Position numbers and translations under genes: made by a program. The notes beneath the pieces are model-generated. The model worked only from the letters and a program-made list of their open reading frames with translations, was not told the origin of the DNA and did no database searches. From Cryptomeria japonica (lineage: Eukaryota > Streptophyta > Pinopsida > Cupressales > Cupressaceae), in the NCBI RefSeq assembly GCF_030272615.1, contig NC_081405.1, forward strand, positions 573,467,252 through 573,531,251: 64,000 nt of DNA. The letters run 5' to 3'. Positions 42,480-54,063 of this stretch are shown in pieces (positions within the stretch are counted from its first letter, which is position 1; each line of letters begins with the position of its first letter).

Positions 42480-42496
42480 TATTTTCCCAAATCAAA

Positions 42497-43161
42497 AATA
42501 TTTTGCATTCTGTAGCAAAATGAAACTTACTTCCACATCTTTGACAAGGAATTATTTCCTTCTCAATCTCAATTTGTTGTCCCCATTTACCTTCCAAAGT
42601 GATAAGAGTGATATGAGATGGAATGATTTTCATCGTCGCTATCCTCATTCTGGCATACGAGTATAAAACCTGATCAATTATATTTTTATCTATTTCTAGA
42701 AAATAGCCTAATGTGCGCCCAATATTTTTGAGACTGCTATCCCCCCAGTATTAAATTGGCAAATTGTATAGTCTGATCCACATAGGGTTATCATATACAG
42801 CCAGAGGAAGGGGATCAAAATTAGATTACCAGGGCTGAATATAAAAAGGATTGTCTTCCACAAACCAATTCTCTTGATGTAGAACTTTGTTTCTTTCAAG
42901 AGCTTTTGCAAATACAACCACAAAAAATCCTCTAGGTAAAAACTTCACCACCAAACCCAAACTCCAATGTTTAGCAATCCAATCTTTAATCTAGGTTCTC
43001 AATTTCTTTGGTTCCACAATCCTGTAGATGATTGCATGCTCCTCCCAAAATACCCAATCTTGTTCCATTTCACTGGAAAGGTCAACTTCAAGGTCTACTT
43101 ACTTTTCGCCGATCCCCACAGACTCCTTGCAGTCATCCCTGAGAATACCATTCTAAGCCAT
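42497..43161 (-). pseudogene. LINE-C ORF1, N-terminal part with DUF4283-like domain and CCHC knuckle
   Basis: ATG at 43161, then 'QDWVFWEEHAIIYRIVEPKK', 'IKDWIAKHWSLGLVVKFLPR', 'FFVVVFAKALERNKVLHQEN' and 'LPLAVYDNPMWIRLYNLPI', the DUF4283-like fold of plant L1 ORF1. It ends with an intact CCHC knuckle, CQRCGSKFHFATEC, near 42500, just where LINE-D interrupts. ORF1 binds LINE RNA. A few stops break it. Confidence 0.78.
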
Positions 43162-43339
43162 TGGAATGTAATTGATTTTGTAGAGGGGGGTTTCTCGCTC
43201 TCTCTATTCTCTCTCTATTTTTTTGTATTAATACAAGAGATATATATTTCTTGAGCTTTTTAACTAATAAAGAAAACAAAATAATCTTTATTAAATAATA
43301 GCAACAAGAAATAAAAATAAAGAAAAAAATGAAAATAAT

Positions 43340-44590
43340 GAGATATAAATTTAAATTAAATTAGTTTTAGAAAGATGGAATCAAATATTAGTGATTGTCT
43401 TTCTTATGTAATTATTTATCTTCAATTTCATAATAATATTTTCATTTATTTTATATGGATTAATTTTTTTACTAATTGTGTTATTCAATGTACTGATTTT
43501 AAAATAAAAAATACAAAACAATATTAAATTTATTTATTTTATTATTTATATAATTCTAAAGTAATTTTTTTAATTCAAATAAAAAAAGAAAAAATTAAAG
43601 TAATATAATTATAAATAAAACAAGATCTTAAAAACAAAATCATGTTAAACAAAGAATTACAAAGGAAAACCTATAAATAAGAGGGAGATGAAAGAAATTC
43701 AATACTATGAAATAAGAAGAAAATAGGGAGGAGAAAATTATCATAGTATCTAAATTTATCATATTTATTTAAAAATAAAATAATTAAATTTTTAAATAGC
43801 AATATTTAAATTTAAGTTAATTAGTTTTAGAAAGAAAAAATAATATTTATAATTCTTTTATTATTTAGCTTTAATGTTCTAATAATAGTTTTACTTTTTT
43901 ATTTGAAATTGTGTGTTAAAAATATTTTTTATTAATTTGATTATCTTGATAACTAATTCAAAATAATTAAAAAATAATAATATTAAATTAATTCTTCTCT
44001 TTTTGGGATAATTTGTATAGTAGTTATTAAAATAAATTGTTTTGAATAAGGAAAGTAGTTTCCATTGTCTGAACAGCTCCTTATCACTCCTTCAACATTG
44101 ATGGAGAATTGGGTTTGAATTATTCACCTCCTAAAAAAGCATTTAGGAATTGTAAGCATTGCCCCATTCTCCTACTTATAAAACTATTTGGTCAACTAAT
44201 ATTTTTCGTAGTTGCCAGATCGAAACTGGGATAAAGAAAGGTGCAGTAATTTCATCTTTGCTCCTTATGCCTTCTAATTTTATGCACACGGTTCTCTCAT
44301 GATTCTCATTCCAACATTTGCATGTTCGCTTCTGCTCCATGCTTTTTTTGTTTTGTCTACATGGTTACATCATACCCGTTCTATGTTTAATTATACTATC
44401 TTGTAATTTTAAACTATAATAAGCTGATTCATTTCATTATTTATATTATTCTCTTGATTATTTTTTAAGTAAATAAAGTAAAAAAAACAAATTAAAAAAA
44501 ATGATTTTAATAATAAAATCATATTGAAAGAATGAATTAAGAAAGAAAGTCTTATTAAAAAGAGGGAGATGGAAGAAATTGGCAACATTA
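43340..44590. repeat. Duplicated AT-rich block, second copy split by about 420 bp
   Basis: 43340-43740 contains a block (TTAAATTAGTTTTAGAAAGA at the start, AGAGGGAGATGAAAGAAATT at the end). The first half recurs at about 43795-44000 and the second half at about 44430-44590. The 44010-44430 segment therefore separates two parts of the second copy. Confidence 0.5.
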
Positions 44591-44709
44591 AACTAGTGTC
44601 ACATAATGGCCTGTACTTCCTTAATAATTTTTAATTTAATAATAATATTTGTTATAATTATTACAAATATTTATTTATTGTAACTAATATTAGCCATTTA
44701 CAAGTAAAA

Positions 44710-45143
44710 TATTTTTTGTAAATTATAAAGTTAAAAAACATGCATCTATATTATAGAAAAAGTTGAAAAATATAAAACAAAAGAAAATATTTTGTTTTCA
44801 TTGGTCTAAATAATTTTATTTTTATCTTGTTCATAGGTTAGCTTAAAAGAACTACCTATTACAATAAATAATGAAGTTAAAATTTAAGCACTTATTTTAG
44901 ATTAAAGAAGGTAAATAATTTTAAAATGTGTAGTGATTCCGAAAAACCTGAAAAACTTGAGATTATGTGTTGTTCCAAGAAACCCCCTATAAAACGCAAA
45001 ATGATGTTAGCCAATCGTTTGCAACAAAAATATTTTTTGTAAATTATAATGTTAACAAATATGCATCTATACTATAAAATAAATTAAATAAATTTAACGA
45101 AAGAAAAATAATTGCTTTTCATTGGTCTAAATAATTTTTTTTA
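44710..45143. repeat. Direct repeat of about 110 bp
   Basis: 44710-44819 and 45031-45143 share TATTTTTTGTAAATTATAA, then ATGCATCTATA, then CATTGGTCTAAATAATTTT, with small changes. They lie 321 bp apart. Non-coding. Confidence 0.7.
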
Positions 45144-45220
45144 ATAACCATATAAGCACAACAAATAATTTTCATTACAATAGTATTGCCTAACGGCAAG
45201 TACTAATAAGAAAAGATATT

Positions 45221-45320
45221 TTTTAAGAACCTGCATTATGGAAACTTAGTTTTTAAGAACCTCCATTATGAAAACTTAGTTTTTAAGAACCTGTATTATG
45301 AAAATTAAGTTTTTAAGAAT
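45221..45320. repeat. 30-bp tandem repeat, about 3.3 units
   Basis: Units start at 45221, 45251, 45281 and 45311. Each reads TTTTAAGAACCTxxATTATG followed by xAAACTTAG-type sequence, with one to three changes per unit. Confidence 0.85.
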
Positions 45321-46224
45321 TTATTTTTTATTTCTAACATTAGTAAGAGCTTAAATTTTGTTTCTCATAGTTTTGTCAATAGATGAACTAAGTTTTTCTA
45401 TGAGTTCAAATATGTGGATTATTTATATTTTATTTAGGAAAATTGATTATTATGTTGACTTCAATTTCTTTTGCTGATTTCATTTGTTATGACAAAATGA
45501 ATGTCTTTTTTTTTTATTTATAAAAGTTTTTGTGCTTAAAACACAAAAGTGTTGAAGATAGCTTAAGTTGAAGTCACTCTCAAATAATAATTCCTATGTT
45601 TTTTAAAGATGTAATTCAATTTTTTATATTTTATTTTTAAATTTTCCTATGATTATCTGTTATTTTTGTTTTCAAATTTTGCAAGAATTGTATTTAGAAT
45701 GTTTTATGTTCAAAGGAACTAAATGCAATCTTATTTCAAACCAACTTCTATTTTTTGAAAAGTTGTAACTCAACTTCTATATTTTATTTTTAAGTTTTAA
45801 TATGATAATCTATTATTATACTGAAATACATCGAAGTATAATATGAGTTCATAGGTGCATAAATCCTAACAATCTAACAAAACCACAAATACTTGCTAAT
45901 ATACCAGTCATAGATTACATTTACAGTACATCCTTATATCAAACCGAGGCTTCTAGCTACAACCATATACATTTGTCAATATGAAGAAAAGGTTGTACAA
46001 AATGCCAATAGTAGAATATATCAAAATAGAAACCAGGATTCTGTACACATGGAGTAAAAAAGAACAAGATGCCATAAATAGAAGTCTACTCTAGATCCAG
46101 GCAACCCAGCCAAGGGGGGCTTCCATCCACACCAGCCTCTAATCATCCAATGGGGGCCTTCCATCCATGCGAGCCTCTGATCATCCAACCTCCTGGCATT
46201 ACTAATCATCTTCTCGCAAGCCAT

Positions 46225-48930
46225 TCCCTCTTGACAAAGGGAGTTCTCTCTTCACTTAACCTTCCCCACATATATCCATGGGAGAACTCATTGATAAAAA
46301 TCCTGGTGTGTCCATCTTTAGGAAATCTATGATTTTTTTATTTGTTGAGTCTGATAACCATTGTGACTTGTGAGAAGATAGTATGAAATGCGAGTCTATG
46401 AAAAGACTCAGTAAGGGCCCTTTCTATCCCTTGATACTTCTCTAAATTCCCAAACCTCCAAATGTACCAAAGAATATCACATGAAAGAAAATTTCAGAAC
46501 TGATTAGTGTCATTTTTAAGTCCTTTAATAAAACTAGATACAACATCAAGTATGCTAATATGCCAAGGAATAATAAACCCAAACAACTTCCAAACCTCCT
46601 TAGCTATAGAGTAATAAGTCCTTTAATAAAACCAGATACAATATCTAGTATGCTAATATGCCAAGGAATAATAAACCTAAACAACTTCCAAACCTCCTTA
46701 GCTACAGAGTAATAAGTCCTTTAATAAAACTAGATACAACATAAAGTATTCTAATATGCTAAGGAATATTAAACCCAAGCAACTTCCAAACCTCCTTAGT
46801 TACAAAGTAATCAAATAAAATATGTCTAACTGTCTCTTTAACCTTGCAAATGTTACACAAATCATCATTAGAATGCTTAGATCTGATAGGTAACTTATCA
46901 AGCAGAAGCAACTATTTAAAAGCTCTCTTTATAGAAGCAACAAGAGAGTTCCAAATATTCTTAAACAACTTACCCCATTGAGAAGGGGATGAATTAGAAT
47001 ACCAAAAAATATAAAAAATGATTAACAATACTCTCATTATACATCAAAAAATTATAAATAAAAATATATTTAACATTATAGAGCAAGTTACCCGTCAACC
47101 CAAGTAAAGGAAACAAATTTGTCATTAAAAACATCACATCTTTTGGGTAAATGCAAGGAGTTGCAATACTTATACAAGACACTATAAGTTTGTTTACTAG
47201 ACAGGGGAAGTTGATACATACAAGAGAGATAATCCCATGAAATGATCATATCATTAGAGATAATATCCTTAAAGCACTCGATTCCTTTGTTGGACCAAAT
47301 CTTAGCCAAGCAACCTTGAGTGAGTTCAAGGGGTTTTCCATTGTGCATAAGATTTCAACAAATAGACTTCTCTCGACACACAAAATCATTCTAGCTGATC
47401 CAATTATTACCAATATTATGTCTAACACTCTCCCAAGCCTTTCAAATAGATATAAAGACAACAAAACCTATGGTGGATACTAAGAAATTCCCTGCTATTA
47501 GGTCACTAAAGGGAAGAAATTTTCATGATTTGGCAATGCTTAGGAACCCCTAATTTGATAGTATTCTGAATGAGCACTTTCCAAGACTCCCACCTTCTAA
47601 TGAGTGGAAGATCCACTTAGCAGCAAAAACAGTCCCTTGGATTCTAAGATCCTTAAGACCTAAACCTCCCAAAGCCTTGTTAATGTAGCACCATTCCCAC
47701 TTGACTGAGTGCACTTTCTTTTACCCTCTACCATCTGACCATAGGAAATTCCTAATGATATTTTGTACTTCATTGACCTGGTAATTACTAAACTTCTATA
47801 CAGAGGCATAGAGTATACTGTAAGAGGACATGACCTTTTGAAAAACTTCAATTCTGCCAGCCAGAGAGAGATAGTGTTTATTCCACTTGCTTAACTTAGT
47901 TTCAATCTTCCCATTAATCCACATCCACATATCTCTAAGACCTAGAGAGACAACAAAAGGAATCCCTAGGTATTTATGAATGGCATTGGACCCTCCTCAT
48001 TGGAACCCAAAGGAAGAGAGCCAATCCAAGGTCCTGCCAACCCAACTAAGCAAGGTAGATTTGGCCTATGAAATATTTGCCCCTAAAGCTATAGGAAGAG
48101 AGTCGTATCATCAGCAAATTGGATGTTAAGCAATTTAGATTTGTCTAGTAGGGAAATACCTTTCACTTTAGGAGAAAGGGAGTTGTCTCTAAGAAGATAG
48201 AACAAAGCATCAGAATAAACCACAAAAAGAGCAAGAGCAAGAGGACATCCTTGCCTAATGGATCTACGGATCTTAAAGGGGTGAGAGGTAACTCCATTAA
48301 CTTCAATCTGAGCATGGGCATCCACAAGGAGGACCTGAACCCAATGGAAGAATACCTCAGGAAAACCAAAGGCTTCAAGCATCATGAAGATAAACTTCCA
48401 CTCAATTCTATCATATGCCTTCTCAAAGTCCAAAAAAAACATGGCCACCTTTTGATTCAAAAGCCTTTCCCACTCCAGAGCCTCCCAACTAGTAATAAGG
48501 TTCTCCAAAATATATCTACCTTTAATAAAACCAGTTTGAGTTGCACAAATGAATCTGGGAACGATATTCTCCAATCTGCTAGCTAGCAACTTTGCTAAAA
48601 TTTTGTAGGATACATTAAGTAATGTTATAGGCATCCAATTCTTTATCAAGGATTTGTCCCCTTCTTTAGGGATGAGTTTGATAAGGCCCTTGTTAATCTC
48701 AGCCCCCAGAGAACCTGTTACAATGGCTTCTTTCTAGACCTCCAACATATCATGAGCAATCCAGTCTATATTCGCCTTATAAAACTCAATAGTAAGCCCA
48801 TCCGGAGCAGGGGCTTTATCATTATCCAGAGAGTTGATGGCCTTTTTGACTTCTTCCAATGAGATAGGTGTACCAGCCTGCCTCTCATTGGGATATAAAA
48901 TCTAAGGGATAATTGATTGACATTTGATCC
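46225..48930 (-). pseudogene. LINE-G ORF2: reverse transcriptase and zf-RVT region
   Basis: 'LDNDKAPAPDGLTIEFYKAN' (about 48830), 'IKNWMPITLLNVSYKILAKL', 'MFFLDFEKAYDRIEWKFIFM' (motif A), 'IRQGCPLALALFVVYSDAL' and the box 'IQFADDTTLFL' near 48100 are intact for 186 codons (48089-48649). The thumb runs 'IPFVVSLGLRDMWMWINGKI' and 'VKWEWCYINKALGGLGLKDL'. The zf-RVT region is near 46850 (NDDLCNICKVKETVRHILF). Beyond that a 98-bp triplication disrupts it. A repeated 'LDDQRLAWMEGPHWMIRGW' peptide lies in the 3' part (about 46115-46190). Confidence 0.82.
46521..46815. repeat. 98-bp tandem triplication in LINE-G
   Basis: TCCTTTAATAAAA starts units at 46521, 46619 and 46717. Each unit runs through TGCTAATATGCCAAGGAATA and ACTTCCAAACCTCCTTAG. 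The first two are nearly identical and the third has more changes. 98 is not a multiple of three, so it breaks the ORF2 frame. Confidence 0.92.
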
Positions 48931-49119
48931 TCACAATACAGGAGAGAGTAGGAGAAGAGAAACTTGTAGAAGGGAAAATAAAAAATTTTATTCTTTGTCA
49001 TGGTTGAGGCCTTCCCCCCACTCCCTAGTCTTGTATAAACTCTTGGTCTATCTTTATTGGACTCTCGATAGCTAATATAAAAAAAAAGTAAAAATTAGTT
49101 AAGAAAATAGCATAGCAAG

Positions 49120-49260
49120 GAAAAGCAGATCAGATGTAATGAACACCCTTGTATTAACGAATGGCTGAAGAGGCAAAATCAGTGTCCCATTTGCAGGCGG
49201 CCAGCAAGGTGGATGTATTGTAGATGGTGTGAAAATTTCTTGTTCGAGCGTCTCTTTAGA
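49120..49260 (+). pseudogene. RING-H2 fragment, third relative of the RING gene
   Basis: The plus strand reads IRCNEHP.CINEWLKRQNQC followed by PICRRPARWMYCRW. This matches the C-terminal half of the RING gene (LRC..., CIEEWLKRENQCPICRLPA), with about four residues missing between the third Cys and the next Cys, so one zinc site is incomplete. The first CPIC is absent. It lies on the opposite strand to the two duplicated copies and outside the duplication, so it came from a separate and older event. Confidence 0.65.
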
Positions 49261-50830
49261 ATTAGAGTAGTAGTTATTATTTTAGAATTCTATTTAAACA
49301 TTATATGTGTCATTGGTAAAATATTTCATATAAGGTTTGTATTTTATTTTTATATAAAAATAATAAATCAAATTGCATCGTGATAGTAATATTAAATTGA
49401 ATTAAACCCTAATCTTAAATGAAATGAAAATCTAATACATTTTTATTAAACCAAATTGAACAATACCTTGAACTCTAAAATTAATAATAAAGCAACTTAC
49501 ACCCTACACTAACACTAAACTGAATTAAATCATAACCCTAAAGGAAGTGAAACTCTAACTATAACCAATTTGCAAGGAAATGTGGTATTCAAACTCACCA
49601 ATATAGTGTCTTTAATCAAATCATCTCATTTCTAATTAATATGTTCATTATTCCACTTAATAATATTATTAATAATAATATAATACTATAAATAATCTTA
49701 ACTTGGTATAAAAAAGTCAATTTAAATAAACAAATATGAAAATGCAAATTTCTAAATGATTATTTTTTAATATATATTTCAAATATAACAACATAATACC
49801 CTATTCAACATGTTTATATTAACTTAATATTATTATAGTGCTCTTACATGTTTGAGGGCCATACTTCTCCTAGCACATATTTCTTTAATTTTAAGATATA
49901 TAGATTATAATATATATATATATAGGGATTTAATTTTTTTAATTTAATATTTTTAATATTAAAGATGAATGAAAAAATTAAATCACTCCATATGCATATA
50001 TACATATATAGGCATAATCTATATATCTTAAAGTTAAATATTAGAGATTACTTTAGTGGTGAATATTTTCCAATGGCGAATTTTTCACATCGGCGTGGGA
50101 AATGGCAAATATTTTATACCGACTGGGGGTGGCCATGTTGCCAGAACATTATCAATATCCGTCAAATTCATGGCTCGATTGCGATATGTTTAATGTAATT
50201 AAATGTTTCTATGTGAGGATTTCACCAATACAATATACATTGGACACACGATAAATTTAATTTTTTTGCCTACACTCTCTGAGGTTGCCGTAATAGACGA
50301 CCATAATTTGCCTATATGCATGTGAAGATTTGTTCGCTAGGAGGACCCAATTCGCCCGACATTTTACCAATGCATGTCTCCATTCACCCCAACTTTCGCC
50401 AACTATATTTTATTTCCCAATTATTTGGACGACCCATAATTGCCTCAAAAATTACATAAGTTGTGTTATAGTTACGTGGGATTCGCCAAATATTTGTATA
50501 CCATATAAAATTCTTGCAGAATTTGCCATATAAGGATGGGTATAAATACATGCAAAGTTCAGATCTATCTTTACACAATCTAGTGGGTTCTAGGCTCTGG
50601 ATTCTGATCAATAGCGAAGTTTTAGACTAAGGAAATTCATTGTTGTTGATTGTATTGGTGACTGCTAGTGACCTAAAGGTGAGCGATCATATTTTTTATG
50701 TGTTATAATGTTATTCTGAATTTATTTATATTTGTTTGCATTGTTGAGTTCATATTTATTCAGTGGCGACCCATTAGTGCCAAGTGGTCAGCTGGGACAT
50801 TCAGACCTCAGACATCTAGATTGTAGGTTG
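49261..50830. other. Non-coding region before the hAT gene
   Basis: 49261-49960 is AT-rich with some AACCCTAA-type words. 50040-50620 has a more balanced composition and no protein match. Its end carries a TATA-like element (50541) that could drive the hAT gene. I could not find the terminal inverted repeat of the transposon. Confidence 0.45.
50541..50548 (+). promoter_or_regulatory. Candidate TATA box upstream of the hAT gene
   Basis: GGGTATAAATACATGC contains TATAAATA in a G-flanked setting, 290-380 bp before the possible start codons of the transposase. Position and spelling fit a plant core promoter. No other evidence. Confidence 0.4.
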
Positions 50831-50921
50831 TATGGCCAATGAAACATATATTATACTTTATAGTCTATTGTTGCTTCTTCAACAAATTGATATTCTTTTG
50901 GTAGCCTTTATTTCATTGGAA

Positions 50922-53536
50922 ATGTTGAACAGGAAGAAGGGTAGGAAACCTAATTGTGGGAAAGGCCATGAGAGGCTAAGAAAAAGAAGAACGTTGTCTT
51001 CGTACTTTGGCTTTGGAAAAGAGTGTGGTGAAAATAAAGAAGGTACATCATCACAAGTACAAGTACAAAATTTGCAACCTACATTGCATGTTGAAGATGG
51101 CGACGAACCTGATATCTTAGATCAAGATGATCTTGAAGAAGATTATCTAGTAGATGCCCAAGTTAGCCGGAATGATATAATTGACTTGGGTGATAATGTC
51201 ATTGATGATAATGCATGGAAGGAGGAAAGAAAAGCAAGATCAAAAAAGGATGAACAACAATAAAAAAGGGATCGGAAGTGGGATATGTTAGTGAGGAATT
51301 TTCAAATTAACTTGGCATCAAAGTATCCATTCATTGAACTAGTGGATAATCCAATTGAAGGCGAGCCTCCAATAGAATGGAAAACAAATGATAGACGGGG
51401 TTGAAAAATTAGTGATAAGATGGAAAACAAAGGAGGAATGTAAGCATGTGAGGAATGTTGAAGAGTATTATTTTCATGAGAAAATACAGATGAAGCTTGC
51501 TGAAGTTAAAGGTTCTATTGAAACTAGTTTTGGAAAAGCAATGCAAATAGAACAACTGGAAAAAAGTTGTTCAGTTAAGCCTTGTTTTTTATATTTTGGG
51601 CAGAGGGCGTGCTATGACAGATTTCCCATCAATTAGTGGTTTATTAAACTTTTTGAAATTTCCTAACTATCCTAATAGACACTGGTCAGTAAACAGTGGA
51701 TGGGAATGGGCAAGTTGTCTTGTTGAGGTTGAAAAAGAAGATGTAAAGGAAAAAATAAGAGAGTCAAACTTTATTTTATTTTCTTTAGATGAAGTTACGG
51801 CAGTAGACAATACTTCATGGGTATGCATGCATGTTTATACTATAGAGAGTCATACCCACCAACCTCATCTACTATCTGTTGCTAAAATGGAGGAGAGTGC
51901 GACAGAGGAAAATTTATTTCAAGTAGTAAAGAGAAGTTTAATTGAATATGGAGGTATGGATGACATGACGGTAGTCAAAAAATTTGTTTGTGTTGGAGCA
52001 AATGGAGCTTTAGTAATGCATGGTCATAGGAATGGTCTTTGTACAAAGAATGAAACTTCATTTGCACCGTACATTACTGCAATTCATTGCATGGCTCACA
52101 AAATAAATCTAGCTTTTGGAATTGTGAGCAAGTTTGCTTCGGTTAAAAACATTGAAATTTTAGTCAAAGAGCTCTACTAGCACTTCTATCAAAGTCCCAA
52201 GCGATTTATGGAATTTCAACACTTTTCTGATGGAATAACTAATGGGAAGCTTCTCAAGGATAATGATACCAGATGGATTTCTTTGGATGGTCCAGCACAT
52301 TGATTTTTTTCATAATATCCATCCTTCATTGGACTAATTCACACAACTCGTGACAAATCAGATCAACCGAAATTTCCTGACCTTCTTCGAAGGTTAAGTA
52401 ATTTAGAGACACTCTTAACTTTAGCATCTCTTCTGCCCATGCTAGAGGAAATGAGGAATATTATGAAGGCTGCTCGTAAAAGAGCTCCATATATTGTGGA
52501 ATATGCTACACTGCATAAGATGAAATGCATGGCCCTCGTCAATCTCTATCAAAATCAACCAATACTATATGACGAAAAATTTCTTAAGTCACGGACACTC
52601 ATAGATTTGAACAATCCTGATAACTGTTTACAAATTGGTGCAGATGAGGAGTTATGAGACAATGTATGGTGAGTTGAGATAGCAATGCACTTCTATGTCA
52701 CGGTCGACCCCGAGGATCTAGGAAAGCACCCCAGGAAGCAACTAGAAAGAGTTACAAGGGAATATTTCAACAAGATAGTTGAGACTGTAACTACTTTTGT
52801 GAAGAAAATTGCATATGATCTTTCCTCACAAATTAGAAGTAGATTCGCTCCTGAAAACCTAATTGAATCCATGTCTATTGTGTTTCCTCATTATTGGAGC
52901 CTCAACATTGCTGCTGATTTTCGAAGTAAGCTACTGATTTTGATGAAACAATTTTGCATATCCAGAGAATTGAATGGAGTAACTATTAATGGAATATTGG
53001 AGAAAACTCATGTTGAGAGAAATCATCTCATTTTGCATACACTATGAGAGAAAAATATGGTAAAATGGAGAACCCCCGCGAAGGGATTAGTAACAAGGCT
53101 TTAGAAAATTATAGCTAAGAATGCAGCGTTGCGTGATTCAATGCCAGAATATTTGAAGCTTTCTGATTTATGTCTTACCATGATATTGGGTTCGGTGAAA
53201 GATGAGAGAGTTTTCAGTGCTTTGGGGTTCCTAAAATCAAAGATAAGAAACAAACTAGACAAAAATTTGGAAAATTGCTCGAGGCTCTATAAATCTAGGT
53301 ATGATGTCCACACTTTGCCCTACGCTAGGGCACTGCAAATCTGGAGGTCCAAACGTGAAAGAAGAGGTTTGGGAAACACTTCAAACCAAAGTGCCAGTGG
53401 GACTATTGAATCATGTATCGGACCTACTAGTAGCATTGAGATGTAGTTCAACGAAGGTATGCAGACTCAGAGTGAAGAAACCACAGACAAGAATCTAGAA
53501 AGCTTTGAATTTGATGAGGATGAATGGCAACTATAA
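50922..53536 (+). pseudogene. hAT-type transposase with DUF4371-like domain, decayed
   Basis: The start is set at MLNRKKGRKPNCGKGHERLR (50922); an upstream in-frame ATG is at 50832. The order is a basic N-terminus, an acidic stretch (DQDDLEEDYLVDAQ), a zinc-finger-like segment (RNFQINLASKYPFIEL), then 'GRAMTDFPSISGLLNFLKFP', 'HWSVNSGWEWASCL' and the catalytic core start 'NFILFSLDEVTAVDNTSWVC'. 'ITAIHCMAHKINLAFGIVS' and the C-terminal dimerisation region 'SVKDERVFSALGFLKSKIRN' (about 53190) complete the hAT plan. It ends DEDEWQL at 53536, with a TAG at 53444-53446 before it. At least four stops and three frameshifts (near 51390, 51590, 52180, 52300) inactivate it. hAT transposases cut and paste DNA. 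The frame is far better kept than the retroelements, so decay is recent or it was under selection for longer. Confidence 0.83.
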
Positions 53537-53794
53537 GATATTGGTATTTATTAATCTTATTACTGTATCTCATCATTCATATTACAGAAGTATATTAATT
53601 TTTGCAATTAGAATTTAATATTGATTTGTAATTATATTTTTCAACTTTCTATTTCTAGATTTAAAATAGCATAATAAAAGACCATAATGTGTTTATTGAT
53701 ACAGAGATGTTTATTGTTTATTTAGACATGTTTGAGTCTCAAATCTATGTGATACATTTTAGAACATATGATACAAATCATTCAATAGTAATAC

Positions 53795-54062
53795 ACATGT
53801 CAAGAACTTAAATTTTCATTAATTCTTTCAAAATATAGCCATATGATACAATTCATTCAATAGTAATACACCAATCTGTGTGATTCTCCATGCAAAACCA
53901 ACTTCCCTCGATTCAATTTGTTTAATAGTAATACATTTCAGAACCATGTCTGGTATTGTAACATGTCGAGAACTTAGATTTTCATTAATTCTTTCAAAAT
54001 ATAGCCATATGATACAATTCATTCAATAGTAATACACCAATTTGTGTGATTCTCCATGCAAA
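53795..54062. repeat. Direct repeat, period 166 bp
   Basis: 53795-53896 and 53961-54062 are almost the same 102 bases (ACATGTCxAGAACTTAxATT ... TTCTCCATGCAAA). They lie 3' of the hAT gene. The spacer between the copies also carries CAATAGTAATACA-type words. Confidence 0.88.
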
Positions 54063-54063
54063 T

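Larger units (their letters stand above)
37402..42487 (+). mobile_element. LINE-D: 5'-truncated LINE inserted inside LINE-C ORF1
   Basis: It starts in the linker between endonuclease and RT (QSPWLKATDRNTRLFHMTA) and runs through RT, zf-RVT region, RNase H and ORF3 to the 3' hairpin (42457-42479) and an A-rich tail. Both flanks are LINE-C ORF1 on the other strand. A weak, diverged target duplication is possible (GGATTCTTAACAG near 37390-37402; GCATTCTGTAGCA near 42488-42500). Confidence 0.8.
20560..43200 (-). mobile_element. LINE-C: minus-strand LINE split by LINE-D and by a Gypsy element
   Basis: Three minus-strand segments form one element: 43161-42497 (ORF1 N-terminal part through the CCHC knuckle), 37399-34776 (rest of ORF1, endonuclease, start of RT) and 24795-20573 (end of RT, zf-RVT region, RNase H, ORF3, 3' hairpin). 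Each segment resumes near where the previous one stops. LINE-D fills the first gap. The Gypsy element fills the second, with roughly 100 RT codons lost there. The element runs 5' of the ORF1 ATG into a GA/CT-rich leader (about 43161-43230), so it may be nearly full length. No flanking duplication was found. Confidence 0.75.
43260..45830. other. AT-rich block with several repeats, no gene seen
   Basis: Mostly over 75% A+T, with three separate repeat structures listed next. About 44010-44430 is richer in G+C than its surroundings and lies between two halves of a duplicated block, so it looks inserted. It has no recognisable coding sequence. Confidence 0.6.
45830..48930 (-). mobile_element. LINE-G: 5'-truncated LINE of a different lineage
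   Basis: The minus strand starts inside the RT fingers at about 48930 and ends in an AT-rich 3' UTR near 45830. It lacks RNase H, ORF3 and the 3' hairpin of the other four LINEs, and its RT is clearly different in sequence. No target duplication was found. Confidence 0.75.

Noticed and set aside
34776-42487. LINE-C and LINE-D as one LINE inverted by twin priming
   Set aside because: The two parts overlap in the RT region with clearly different sequences, so they are separate insertions.
45221-45320. CRISPR-like array
   Set aside because: The 30-bp units are contiguous without spacers, and the DNA is plant nuclear.
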